A stretch of DNA of 12,628 nt. Origin: Deltaproteobacteria bacterium. Lineage in GTDB: Bacteria; Desulfobacterota; Desulfobulbia; Desulfobulbales; BM004. A program made the translations under genes and the position numbers. A model generated the notes under the pieces. That model made no database searches, was not told where the DNA came from, and was given only the letters and a program-made list of their open reading frames with translations. Shown piece by piece: positions 6,774 to 12,628 of the stretch (its first letter is position 1; each line of letters starts with the position of its first letter). Location: the NCBI GenBank assembly GCA_019312685.1, contig JAFDCR010000341.1:1-12628 (forward strand). The letters are read 5' to 3'.

Positions 6774-6802
6774 TTGACACCAGCCAACTGAACCAGTATA
6801 AG
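6774..6802 (+). promoter_or_regulatory. Sigma-70-type promoter for the YchF-like gene
   Basis: TTGACA (6774-6779), a perfect -35 box, is followed after exactly 17 bases by TATAAG (6797-6802), five of six matches to the -10 consensus. Transcription would start near 6809, giving a 40-base leader to the ATG at 6850. This is one of the two best promoters in the window and suggests strong or constitutive expression. Confidence 0.65.
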
Positions 6803-6849
6803 GGGCAGCCTGGAAACAAAACCGATTTAACCAACAAGGATATTAATTC

Positions 6850-7887
6850 ATGAAACTTGGAATCATTGGACTGCCGGGAGCCGGAAAATCCACTCTCTTC
6901 GAGGCCCTGACAAAGATCATCCAGGAAGATACCACCCACAAACCGGAAGACCGTTTGGGCACCATCAAAGTCCCGGATGACAGGGTCAATCGCCTAAGCT
7001 CCATGTATAATCCTAAAAAGACAATTTATGCCCAGATCGAATATCTCCTGCCGTACATCGCAGCTCAAAAACCGGGCCATAAAAGCGATGAGGCGGCCTG
7101 GACAACTGTTCGGACGTGCGACGCCCTGATCCAGGTATTGCGCAATTTTGAAGGCTATGGAGGAGAAACACCTACACCGCTGGAGGACTTTAACAGGCTC
7201 AATGAGGAAATGATTTTTGCCGACCTGCTGGTTGTGGAAAAACGTCTTGAACGGCTGGCCCTGGATAGTAAGAGAGGGAAAAAAGCCGATCCGGAAGAGG
7301 TCAGACTGTTGACCGAATGCAAAGAGATGCTTGAAAAAGAAAAACCCCTCCGCCACAATCCTGAACTGGCAGCAGCAAAACAGCTAAAAGGATTCACATT
7401 CTTGTCAGGCAAACCGATGCTGATCCTTTTTAATAATCCTGAAGACAGTGAAAATATTCCTGATACGGGGGAAACACTTGCCGGCGAAAAATTTCTCGCC
7501 ATCAGAGGCGACCTGGAACATGAATTGGCGCAGATGGATGAGAATGAGGCAGAGGAATATCTGCTGGAATACGGCATAAGCACTTCAGCCATGGATAGAA
7601 TGATTTCCCTATCCTATGAACTGCTTGGCCTCATTTCCTTTTTCACAGTCGGGCCTGACGAAGTCCGGGCCTGGACCATAAAAAAAGATACCGTGGCAGT
7701 TGACGCTGCCGAGGTCATTCATTCCGATATAAAAAAGGGTTTTATCCGGGCGGAGGTCGTGGCCTATGACGACCTCATGGAAGCCGGCTCATACAAAGAG
7801 GCACGCAACAGGGGCACGGTACGCCTGGAGGGAAAAACCTACCCGGTTCAGGACGGCGATATCATCGAATTCAGATTTAATGTCTAG
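6850..7887 (+). CDS. YchF-like (OBG family, DUF933/TGS) nucleotide-binding protein lacking G3
   Basis: A 345-residue protein close to YchF in length (E. coli 363). The P-loop is GLPGAGKST (7-15), and the specificity motif is NNPE (195-198), matching the NxxE that gives YchF its ATP preference. The C-terminal TGS/DUF933 domain (about 262-345) is excellent: FTVGPDEVRAWT, IHSDIKKGFIRAEV and the VQDGDIIEFRFNV end. The G3 (switch II) motif is missing: where YchF reads VDIAGL, this protein has YLLPYI (65-70), so both the Asp and the Gly are lost. The middle helical insert (118-170) resembles the coiled-coil arm. It is probably a paralogue with altered hydrolysis, not the canonical ribosome-associated YchF. 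AAGGA lies 9 bases before the ATG. It stands alone, between a dead VOC gene and a gene-free repeat region. Confidence 0.88.
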   Translation: MKLGIIGLPGAGKSTLFEALTKIIQEDTTHKPEDRLGTIKVPDDRVNRLSSMYNPKKTIYAQIEYLLPYIAAQKPGHKSDEAAWTTVRTCDALIQVLRNFEGYGGETPTPLEDFNRLNEEMIFADLLVVEKRLERLALDSKRGKKADPEEVRLLTECKEMLEKEKPLRHNPELAAAKQLKGFTFLSGKPMLILFNNPEDSENIPDTGETLAGEKFLAIRGDLEHELAQMDENEAEEYLLEYGISTSAMDRMISLSYELLGLISFFTVGPDEVRAWTIKKDTVAVDAAEVIHSDIKKGFIRAEVVAYDDLMEAGSYKEARNRGTVRLEGKTYPVQDGDIIEFRFNV

Positions 7888-8144
7888 GTTAAAAGGATTC
7901 AAGGGGTCAAGGGCGCCACAATTTGAAGCGTCTTTTTCAGCCAATTGCTGTGATGCTCAACAGGACAGAATGGGGTTTTTAAACGATTGTTATTTAATTA
8001 GAGATTCATATGTTTTTACATAATAACAAATTTGCTTCATTCGTATTTAAGTGAAAATGTCAGAATGATTATGCCTGTTTATTAATTTAACCATGGATGA
8101 GCAGTTAATTATAAGTTTTATCAGGTAACAAAACAACCTGATGA

Positions 8145-8210
8145 TGTCATTTCGAACGAATGTGAGAAATCTTTAAGATCTCTCCGGCCTGAAGGCCGTT
8201 CGAGATGACA
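8145..8210. repeat. 66-bp palindromic repeat (TGTCATTTCGAACG type)
   Basis: Terminal arms TGTCATTTCGAACG (8145-8158) and CGTTCGAGATGACA (8197-8210) match at 13 of 14 positions when inverted. Inside, GAGAAATCTT (8164-8173) pairs with AAGATCTCTC (8175-8184) at 9 of 10, and CGGCC-TGAA-GGCCG (8185-8198) forms a tight hairpin. Sequences of this type (GTCATTTCGAAC...GTGAGAAATCT...) are well-known dispersed intergenic palindromes in many bacterial phyla. Only one copy is present here. Confidence 0.7.
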
Positions 8211-8351
8211 ACATGAAAATTGGGATTAAACTACTTGCTAAGGACAAGTTTAAGACATTAAAAATTGGTGCTTTGATATTGTTTAGGATTTGGTGCTTCG
8301 AGTTTCGTGCTTAAAACATATTGTTCTTTGACAATTTGGAGTAAAACCGGA

Positions 8352-8383
8352 ACAGATTTATTTTTTTGAGATTTCAAATCTGT
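8352..8383. repeat. ACAGATTT inverted repeat with AAATCTGTCCCC end
   Basis: ACAGATTT (8352-8359) and AAATCTGT (8376-8383) form a perfect 8-bp stem around a T-rich loop, with flanking GG/CC pairing after a one-base bulge. Such AAATCTGTCCCC palindromes resemble REP-like elements of the kind mobilised by RAYT (TnpA-REP) transposases; no such gene is in the window. The assignment is by resemblance only. Confidence 0.45.
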
Positions 8384-8436
8384 CCCCATTTTTGCTTATT
8401 CGAGTTTTCAGATTTGTTGTAGATTCAAGGAAGAGT

Positions 8437-8467
8437 CTGTCCGGCTATGGTCTCCCATGCCGGACAG
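8437..8467 (-). terminator. GC-rich hairpin downstream of hgcB, possible terminator
   Basis: CTGTCCGGC (8437-8445) and GCCGGACAG (8459-8467) are a perfect 9-bp stem, continued after one bulged T by ATGG/CCAT closing a TCTC loop: 13 base pairs in all. It lies about 42 bases beyond the hgcB stop in the direction of transcription. The bases that follow on the minus strand (ACTCTTCCTTG) are only moderately T-rich, so it may be a weak intrinsic terminator, an mRNA-stabilising end, or a repeat hairpin. Confidence 0.4.
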
Positions 8468-8508
8468 GCGATAACGAAGAAGATGTGATGAAGCTGAAAA
8501 CTCTTTTA

Positions 8509-8787
8509 TTAACAACACTCAATTACAGCATCCTTCCCCTTAACCCACCTCTGAATAATATAGGAAGCACATCCGACCCCCGGGGTCACTGAAATTGCCT
8601 CAACCGGACAGTTGGCAGCACAGGCGCCGCATTCCATGCAGGCATCACGGTCAATAATACTGGCTTTCGGATTTTCCACCTTGAATACCGTATGGGGGCA
8701 GACGACCTCGCACAGCCCGCAGCCGATGCACTTATCTTCATCAAGCACCAAGGTTGTTACATTTTCCAGATATCTGAAATCTTTCAT
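8509..8787 (-). CDS. hgcB: HgcB, 2[4Fe-4S] ferredoxin of mercury methylation
   Basis: A 92-residue ferredoxin, start ATG 8787 chosen because GAGG lies 8 bases upstream and MKDFRYLENVTTL is the usual HgcB opening. It has two C-x2-C-x2-C-x3-C motifs (C20/23/26/30 and C50/53/56/60) for two 4Fe-4S clusters. It also has C73 in GVGCASYI and a terminal Cys pair C91-C92, the features that separate HgcB from ordinary ferredoxins; they correspond to Cys73 and the C-terminal vicinal cysteines of the Desulfovibrio ND132 protein. HgcB is required with HgcA for Hg methylation: it is thought to reduce the HgcA corrinoid to Co(I) and perhaps to bind and pass Hg(II). The gene starts 43 bases after the hgcA stop, in the same transcript. 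Confidence 0.96.
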   Translation of the reverse strand: MKDFRYLENVTTLVLDEDKCIGCGLCEVVCPHTVFKVENPKASIIDRDACMECGACAANCPVEAISVTPGVGCASYIIQRWVKGKDAVIECC

Positions 8788-8830
8788 GAAACTTTCCTCA
8801 ATTGGGGGAGTATAAATTATTCCCGTGTCT

Positions 8831-10072
8831 TCAACTGACAAAGGGTGCCGCCACCCAGGTTATTACTGCAACAACTACAGCAAGCAACTGGACCGGAATC
8901 CCCTGCCGCATCTCCTTTTCCACCCCGGATGGAGAAGTGTACGGTGTAGCCCCGGTGAAATTCATTGCAGCATAAGAACTCACTGATACGGCCAGCAGCA
9001 ACAGGGTGACTGACTCAAGCCTGGTAATATTCTGCCCCAGGACGAGAAGCAGGATAATACCGGCGGTCACTCCTGTCTGAATCCCCTTTATATAGAACCT
9101 GCGTGACGGCAGCCATGGCAGAAAAACAGGAACTACAACCGCGCCGGCAAAAACTCCCAACAGGTAGGCAGCCGCACCGTTTAAGCCCCTGAACCAGGCA
9201 GCGGACAGGGAAAAAATATCCGGGCTGATACCTGAAAGCAGAAAAACCGCCAACAGGATAGCCAGGGAAGGTTTTACAACCAGCGACAACTCAACCGGTA
9301 TCAAGACTATTCTTTCTCTGATGGTAAAAGTCAGCTGGCGCATGCCAACTTCCGTCCTTTTATCGTTCTTGAGAAAAGCCTTTATGTCCCTGGCCTTAAT
9401 TGGGCCCCAGATCACCTTAAAACCGCAGCCCTTTTTCACCTTGTGGGATGATACTCCAGGAGCTCCAAGCTGCGGCAGGATCAACTCACGGTGTGAAACC
9501 ATCTTTTCAAGTTCGACACGCTTCACCTGGCGGATCACCTCTTCAGTGGAGAACGTCCTCTTGCCGGCAGCGCACCAGACATTCACTCCCCGCGTATCCA
9601 GCACCAGTATCCAGGCATCCAACCCGGCCAGTTCTTTGCGCAGACTGTCAAAACTGAGTTTGTAATTAGCCGTCACCAGAACGGGTGATTCATTGTCCGG
9701 ACTGCCGACACAATAAAGTCCGGGCGCCACTTTGTATCTGTCACGCGAAATACCAATCCTTGCCCTGATAGTACCGCCAATATCCAATCCTTTAAGACCT
9801 GTTTCAATCCTGGGTATGTCACCGACCGGAGTTTTGACAAAATCTTTAACAAAATGGACAATCCTGTATCCCGACTTTTCATAGGGTCTGCTTGGGGGTG
9901 CAGGCTTCGGACCACAGCAGGGCGCATCCTCATCCACTGCTCCGGCCATGGGTATGGAAAGGGGTTGCAGCGATTGCAGCGGGGTAACTTTATCACCATT
10001 CGATCGCCCATTCCCTTCACAATCACATTTGGGAGGATCAGCATCAAACTTCTTAATTGATAACTGTTTCAT
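8831..10072 (-). CDS. hgcA: HgcA, corrinoid methyltransferase of mercury methylation
   Basis: A 413-residue membrane-anchored corrinoid protein that transfers a methyl group from its cobalamin to Hg(II), with HgcB. The diagnostic cap-helix motif NVWCAAGK lies at 164-171; C167 is the expected lower Co ligand, equivalent to Cys93 of the ND132 protein. The corrinoid-binding domain covers about 65-245 and is related to the CdhD/AcsC corrinoid proteins of the acetyl-CoA pathway. From about 254 there are some five membrane helices (254-281, 297-320, 330-348, 354-372, 393-411). The N terminus is about 70 residues longer than ND132 HgcA and holds C16-x-C18 and C52-C53 pairs and a Pro-rich segment. 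The ATG at 10072 has AGGGGA about 10 bases upstream. It begins 20 bases after arsR, in one operon. Confidence 0.97.
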   Translation of the reverse strand: MKQLSIKKFDADPPKCDCEGNGRSNGDKVTPLQSLQPLSIPMAGAVDEDAPCCGPKPAPPSRPYEKSGYRIVHFVKDFVKTPVGDIPRIETGLKGLDIGGTIRARIGISRDRYKVAPGLYCVGSPDNESPVLVTANYKLSFDSLRKELAGLDAWILVLDTRGVNVWCAAGKRTFSTEEVIRQVKRVELEKMVSHRELILPQLGAPGVSSHKVKKGCGFKVIWGPIKARDIKAFLKNDKRTEVGMRQLTFTIRERIVLIPVELSLVVKPSLAILLAVFLLSGISPDIFSLSAAWFRGLNGAAAYLLGVFAGAVVVPVFLPWLPSRRFYIKGIQTGVTAGIILLLVLGQNITRLESVTLLLLAVSVSSYAAMNFTGATPYTSPSGVEKEMRQGIPVQLLAVVVAVITWVAAPFVS

Positions 10073-10092
10073 TATTTTATTCCCCTTTATCC

Positions 10093-10401
10093 TTAAACTC
10101 CGCCGGACAATCCAAGGTCGACAACCATCCGGGTAAACTTTTCGAGCTTTTCCTTGTCAAGGCAGTAACAGGTCTTGGGGCCCTCAACTTCCCCTTTGAT
10201 CAGGCCGGCCTCCTTTAAACATTTAAGATGCTGGCTGACCGTTGACTGGGCCAGCGGCAGAATATCAACTATGTCACCACAAAGACACCGATCAATCTTA
10301 TTCAGATAATTGACAATCATCACTCTTGCAGGATGCCCGAGGGCCTTGCACATTGATGCCAAACTCTCGGCATCAACATCGTTATTCTTATCAGACTCCA
10401 T
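10093..10401 (-). CDS. ArsR-family metalloregulator of the hgcAB operon
   Basis: A 102-residue winged-helix ArsR/SmtB-family repressor, first gene of the hgcAB transcript. ATG 10401 is chosen because AAAGGA lies about 6 bases upstream; a longer reading from 10461 lacks a ribosome site and would put the start on the operator edge. The recognition helix is AQSTVSQHLKCLKEAGLI (51-68), preceded by LGHPARVMIVNYL (21-33). Cysteines fit thiophilic metal sensing: C39-L-C41 aligns with the CVC of E. coli ArsR, while the third Cys of that site is absent; a second pair C78-Y-C80 sits in the wing, with C18 and C61 in addition. It likely represses its own operon and releases DNA on binding As(III), Hg(II) or a similar ion. 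The inducer is not known. Confidence 0.9.
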   Translation of the reverse strand: MESDKNNDVDAESLASMCKALGHPARVMIVNYLNKIDRCLCGDIVDILPLAQSTVSQHLKCLKEAGLIKGEVEGPKTCYCLDKEKLEKFTRMVVDLGLSGGV

Positions 10402-10463
10402 TCTTTTCCTTTGTGCACTCATGCTAATATTTTGGGGAGATTGCTCAGGCATCGGCCACATTC

Positions 10464-10486
10464 ATCGTTCATCTACGATAAACGAT
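10464..10486 (-). promoter_or_regulatory. Candidate ArsR operator (23-bp palindrome)
   Basis: ATCGTT (10464-10469) pairs with AACGAT (10481-10486), and ATC (10471-10473) with GAT (10477-10479), giving 9 of 11 paired positions about centre 10475. It contains the -10 box of the arsR-hgcAB promoter, exactly where a bound repressor would exclude RNA polymerase. Confidence 0.65.
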
Positions 10487-10503
10487 AATCCGCAGCATGT
10501 CAA
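10475..10503 (-). promoter_or_regulatory. Promoter of the arsR-hgcA-hgcB operon
   Basis: On the minus strand, a perfect -35 TTGACA (10503-10498) and a -10 TATCGT (10480-10475, four of six) are separated by exactly 17 bases. The start point would be near 10468, giving a leader of about 67 bases to the arsR ATG. The -10 lies in the palindrome described for the operator. Confidence 0.65.
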
Positions 10504-10613
10504 CAACTGATGCACATCACAACCTTTATCACATGGACAGGAAACTAAATTTCAGTTACATTGACCCCCGCACCCGGTATAAAAGTAATTAATGATACTT
10601 TTTGAATTTATAT

Positions 10614-10942
10614 TGAGCCTCTTGCAAAATGAACGTTGTTGCGAGATCGAGAGAAAAATTTCCTGTGCAAGGATAAAAGTTGAAACCACCCGGAGGCGTA
10701 GCAGCGCTACGCTGAGGACGGTTTTAACTTGAAGACACAGCACAGGGGATTTTTAGCCGATCGGAGTAAAAGAAACTTGCCTCATGTGACCTATCCCCAC
10801 CCCAAGGGGATGGGGCATTACGGCCACATGAAAACTGGCAATTTTCGGAAAACATTAACTGCATTTGATGCCATCCATCCCCGCCGCAAGCAGCGGGGCA
10901 TTCTGGCATGGCCTCGTAAATGTTCATTTTGCAAGAGACTCA
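10614..10942. mobile_element. MITE-like element with 21-bp terminal inverted repeats
   Basis: About 329 bp bounded by inverted repeats of 21 bp with one mismatch: 10614-10634 and 10922-10942, with CTCTTGCAAAATGAAC perfect in both. Inside is a long nested hairpin of about 101 bases (10654-10754) centred on 10704: AAAAAT..CCTGTGC pairs with GCACAGG..ATTTTT, AAGTTGAAACC with GGTTTTAACTT (10 of 11), and GCGTAGC-AGC-GCTACGC forms the tip. Two more hairpins follow at 10783-10830 (CATGTG/CACATG enclosing ATCCCC/GGGGAT) and 10868-10909 (ATGCCA/TGGCAT enclosing CCCCGC/GCGGGG). No transposase is encoded and no flanking direct repeat is obvious. It looks like a non-autonomous DNA element; family unknown. 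It ends 40 bases before the DUF4390 start, and may have displaced that gene's promoter. Confidence 0.7.
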
Positions 10943-10982
10943 GAAATATTTGGCATTCCCTGACGGGCACAATTGGTATTTT

Positions 10983-11579
10983 ATGAAAACCGATAGCAAT
11001 ATATCAGAGCGTTTTTCTTCTTTGCTGCTGCCGATTCTCTTATGCCTGCTGTTAAATCTGATACCGGCACACAGCGCTTACGCCCAGAAAGCATCAATTA
11101 CGGATTTCACCGTCTCCAATTCTAAAAGCCAGATTTTACTTTATCTGACTGTAACCGACTGTTTTACCGGGGAGATGGAAGATGCCATTCATAACGGTAT
11201 ACCGGCAACTTTTACATTTTATGTTGAAATCTATCGGCAACGATCCAGATGGCCGGACAGGAAAATTAAAAAATATGAATTCAACCACATTATAGAATAT
11301 GACAGCCTGAAAAAAGAATATAAGGTCCGAAGGGAAGAAAAAAACGATTATAAAATGACTTCTTCACTTGGCGATGCCAAATTGCTCATGTCTGAAATAA
11401 ATGGATTTGCAGTCTTACCGCTTGAGGAAATCGACCCCAAATCTTTTTACATCATAAGGGTAAAAGCCAAATTGGCCCGCAAAACCTTACCGCTATATTT
11501 TCATTATCTGATTCCATTTACTTCTCTCTGGGATTTTGAGACAGAATGGTATGATTTAAAACTGAATCTGGGACAATGA
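10983..11579 (+). CDS. DUF4390 domain exported protein
   Basis: A 198-residue protein with a signal peptide: charged N terminus, hydrophobic core SSLLLPILLCLLLNLIP (12-28) and a likely cleavage after A34 in SAYA-QK. The mature part has alternating beta-strand character (TVSNSKSQILLYLTVTDCF, then IPATFTFYVEIY and, near the end, PFTSLWDFETEWY), matching DUF4390, an uncharacterised periplasmic family often encoded just before an NtrY-type kinase. The ATG at 10983 is used because it gives the signal peptide at once; the only upstream start (10920) lies inside the MITE-like element and would bury it. The ribosome site is weak. Its stop overlaps the kinase start in an ATGA junction, so the two are coupled. 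It may act as a periplasmic partner of the sensor. Confidence 0.85.
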   Translation: MKTDSNISERFSSLLLPILLCLLLNLIPAHSAYAQKASITDFTVSNSKSQILLYLTVTDCFTGEMEDAIHNGIPATFTFYVEIYRQRSRWPDRKIKKYEFNHIIEYDSLKKEYKVRREEKNDYKMTSSLGDAKLLMSEINGFAVLPLEEIDPKSFYIIRVKAKLARKTLPLYFHYLIPFTSLWDFETEWYDLKLNLGQ

Positions 11580-12628
11580 CATTAACGCCGCATGAAATAA
11601 GGAAAAGGAGAACGCGCTATGCAATTCTGATCTGCCTTATCCTCATTCCGGTTCTCACCTATCTTGAAACCGTGGTTTTCAAAATAGGTGAAATTTCCTT
11701 TCCGATCAGCGGTAATGTTCTTGTTTTCTCCCTGATAAATGTAAATATTATTCTGCTGATGCTCATGGTATTCCTGGTTCTCAGGAATCTGTTGCGATTT
11801 GTCTTCGAACAACGCCAGATTGGTCTTGGCAAATATCTCAGGACCAGGCTTATTATATCCTTTATATCCCTTTCCCTTGTCCCGACAATATTATTATTCT
11901 TCATTGCATTACAGTTTGTCTCAACCAGCATGGACTATTGGTTCAACTCAAATGTTGAAGCCTCTCTTGATGAATCGTTAAGGGTTGCCCAGGATGTTTA
12001 CCAGGAAAGCAGGGAGCAGACCATTGCAACAGGAAATACAATTGCTGAACAGCTGACAACCGAAGAGATATTGCAGCTGCCCCCCGAGAAAATACTCTCA
12101 TTCCTGGAAAACGAACGGACTGTCCGTAATCTTGACGGCCTTACACTCCTGTCAGATCAGCGGCAGACAGTTGCTGAGGTTGAAAGTGATAATATCAACT
12201 ATCTGAGTCTGCCTGAAATCCCGGCTGACCTTTTCAGGCAGGCCCTTTCAAATGAGACTGAACGGACCGCGATACAACCCGTCCCCACCGGCGAGATTAT
12301 CAGGGGCCTTACCCCGGTATATTCTGAGAATAAGCCGGATGCCATACCATATATTCTGGTGACAACAATATTCATTTCACAAGACCAGCTTGAACGTATG
12401 ACTATAATCTCAAAGGGCATTGAAGGCTACCGCCAGTTGATGCTGCTTAAGAACCCCCTCAAAACCAGCCTGCTGGTCATGCTTCTCATAGTGACTCTCC
12501 TTATAATCTTCAGTTCGATCTGGTTTGGATTCTATATCGCCCAGGGCCTCACCGGACCCATCGGTAAGCTGGCCACAGCTACGCGCCGGATAGCTGAAGG
12601 AGAACTCGATTTTGTCCTGGAAAAAGAA
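11576..12628 (+). CDS. NtrY-type sensor histidine kinase, N-terminal part (runs off window)
   Basis: An open frame of 351 codons to the window end, starting at the ATG that overlaps the DUF4390 stop (ATGA). It has an Arg-rich start, membrane helices at about 15-37, 47-70 and 91-116, a periplasmic sensing region of about 180 residues (117-296), a fourth helix at 298-320 (with the FGFYIAQGLTGPI junction) and a HAMP domain from about 321 (TATRRIAEGELDF). This three-plus-one helix plan and the WFGFYIAxGLTxPI-RRIAEGxLDF sequence are typical of NtrY sensors, which pair with NtrX/NtrC-type sigma-54 activators. The H-box, ATPase domain and partner regulator would lie just right of the window. The signal sensed is unknown. 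Confidence 0.88.
   Translation, partial: MTLTPHEIRKRRTRYAILICLILIPVLTYLETVVFKIGEISFPISGNVLVFSLINVNIILLMLMVFLVLRNLLRFVFEQRQIGLGKYLRTRLIISFISLSLVPTILLFFIALQFVSTSMDYWFNSNVEASLDESLRVAQDVYQESREQTIATGNTIAEQLTTEEILQLPPEKILSFLENERTVRNLDGLTLLSDQRQTVAEVESDNINYLSLPEIPADLFRQALSNETERTAIQPVPTGEIIRGLTPVYSENKPDAIPYILVTTIFISQDQLERMTIISKGIEGYRQLMLLKNPLKTSLLVMLLIVTLLIIFSSIWFGFYIAQGLTGPIGKLATATRRIAEGELDFVLEKE

Larger units (their letters stand above)
7888..8508. other. Gene-free repeat-rich region
   Basis: This stretch of about 620 bases has no convincing gene on either strand. It holds the GTCATTTCGAACG-type palindrome (8145-8210), a pair of TTGGTGCTT direct repeats (8265-8273 and 8290-8298), an ACAGATTT inverted pair (8352-8383) and a GC-rich hairpin (8437-8467). 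No clear intrinsic terminator for the YchF-like gene was found directly after its stop codon. Confidence 0.6.

Noticed and set aside
8392..8592. 66-codon plus-strand frame across the hairpin and the hgcB 3' end
   Set aside because: It overlaps hgcB antisense in its conserved C-terminal Cys region and has no recognisable domain.
8509..8787. Ordinary ferredoxin, or a CODH/ACS-associated iron-sulphur protein
   Set aside because: The extra Cys in GVGCASYI, the Cys-Cys terminus and linkage to NVWCAAGK-bearing HgcA mark it as HgcB.
10560..10590. Possible promoter TTGACC...TATAAA left of the MITE-like element, for DUF4390
   Set aside because: The spacing between the boxes is 11 bases, too short for a sigma-70 promoter, and the repeat element lies between it and the gene.
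10724..10986. Small frames on both strands inside the MITE-like element (67 and 85 codons)
   Set aside because: They run across hairpin arms and the terminal repeat, have no ribosome site or domain, and are mirror images of the palindromic sequence, not genes.

Overview
The window most likely comes from an anaerobic member of the Desulfobacterota (former Deltaproteobacteria). The reasons are the hgcAB mercury-methylation pair, the DUF4390/NtrY pair, a YchF paralogue and the mixed AT/GC codon use. This is inference: there is no rRNA in the window.

Layout. From 1 to 5000 everything reads leftwards. In transcription order: an Hsp15-type S4 RNA-binding protein (hslR), a tight purH-purN-pyrR nucleotide operon whose purH carries only the IMP-cyclohydrolase domain, a soluble GAF-like histidine kinase with a degenerate G1 box, a rhomboid intramembrane protease, and the start of a U32-family protein. 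From 5000 to 5450 there is no gene, but a compact 177-bp element with terminal inverted repeats and three hairpins. Next comes a leftward zinc-ribbon/PilZ/receiver protein. A dead glyoxalase (VOC) fragment follows, then a rightward YchF-like protein that has lost the G3 motif and has a strong sigma-70-type promoter. From 7890 to 8508 there is no gene but several palindromic repeats.

The centrepiece is 8509-10503: a leftward arsR-hgcA-hgcB operon. HgcA has the diagnostic NVWCAAGK cap-helix motif and a C-terminal membrane domain. HgcB has two 4Fe-4S motifs, the conserved extra Cys and a terminal Cys pair. Together these predict methylation of inorganic Hg(II) to methylmercury. Upstream, an ArsR-family repressor with a Cys-x-Cys sensor motif sits behind a consensus-like promoter whose -10 box lies inside a 23-bp palindrome, so self-regulation by a thiophilic metal or metalloid is plausible.

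To the right, a ~329-bp MITE-like element (21-bp terminal inverted repeats, a long nested hairpin and further hairpins) separates this operon from a rightward operon of a DUF4390 exported protein and an NtrY-type sensor kinase that runs off the window.

The hgcAB operon is thus bracketed on both sides by repeat elements, which is compatible with a history of recombination or transfer. No tRNA, rRNA, CRISPR array or transposase gene was found.
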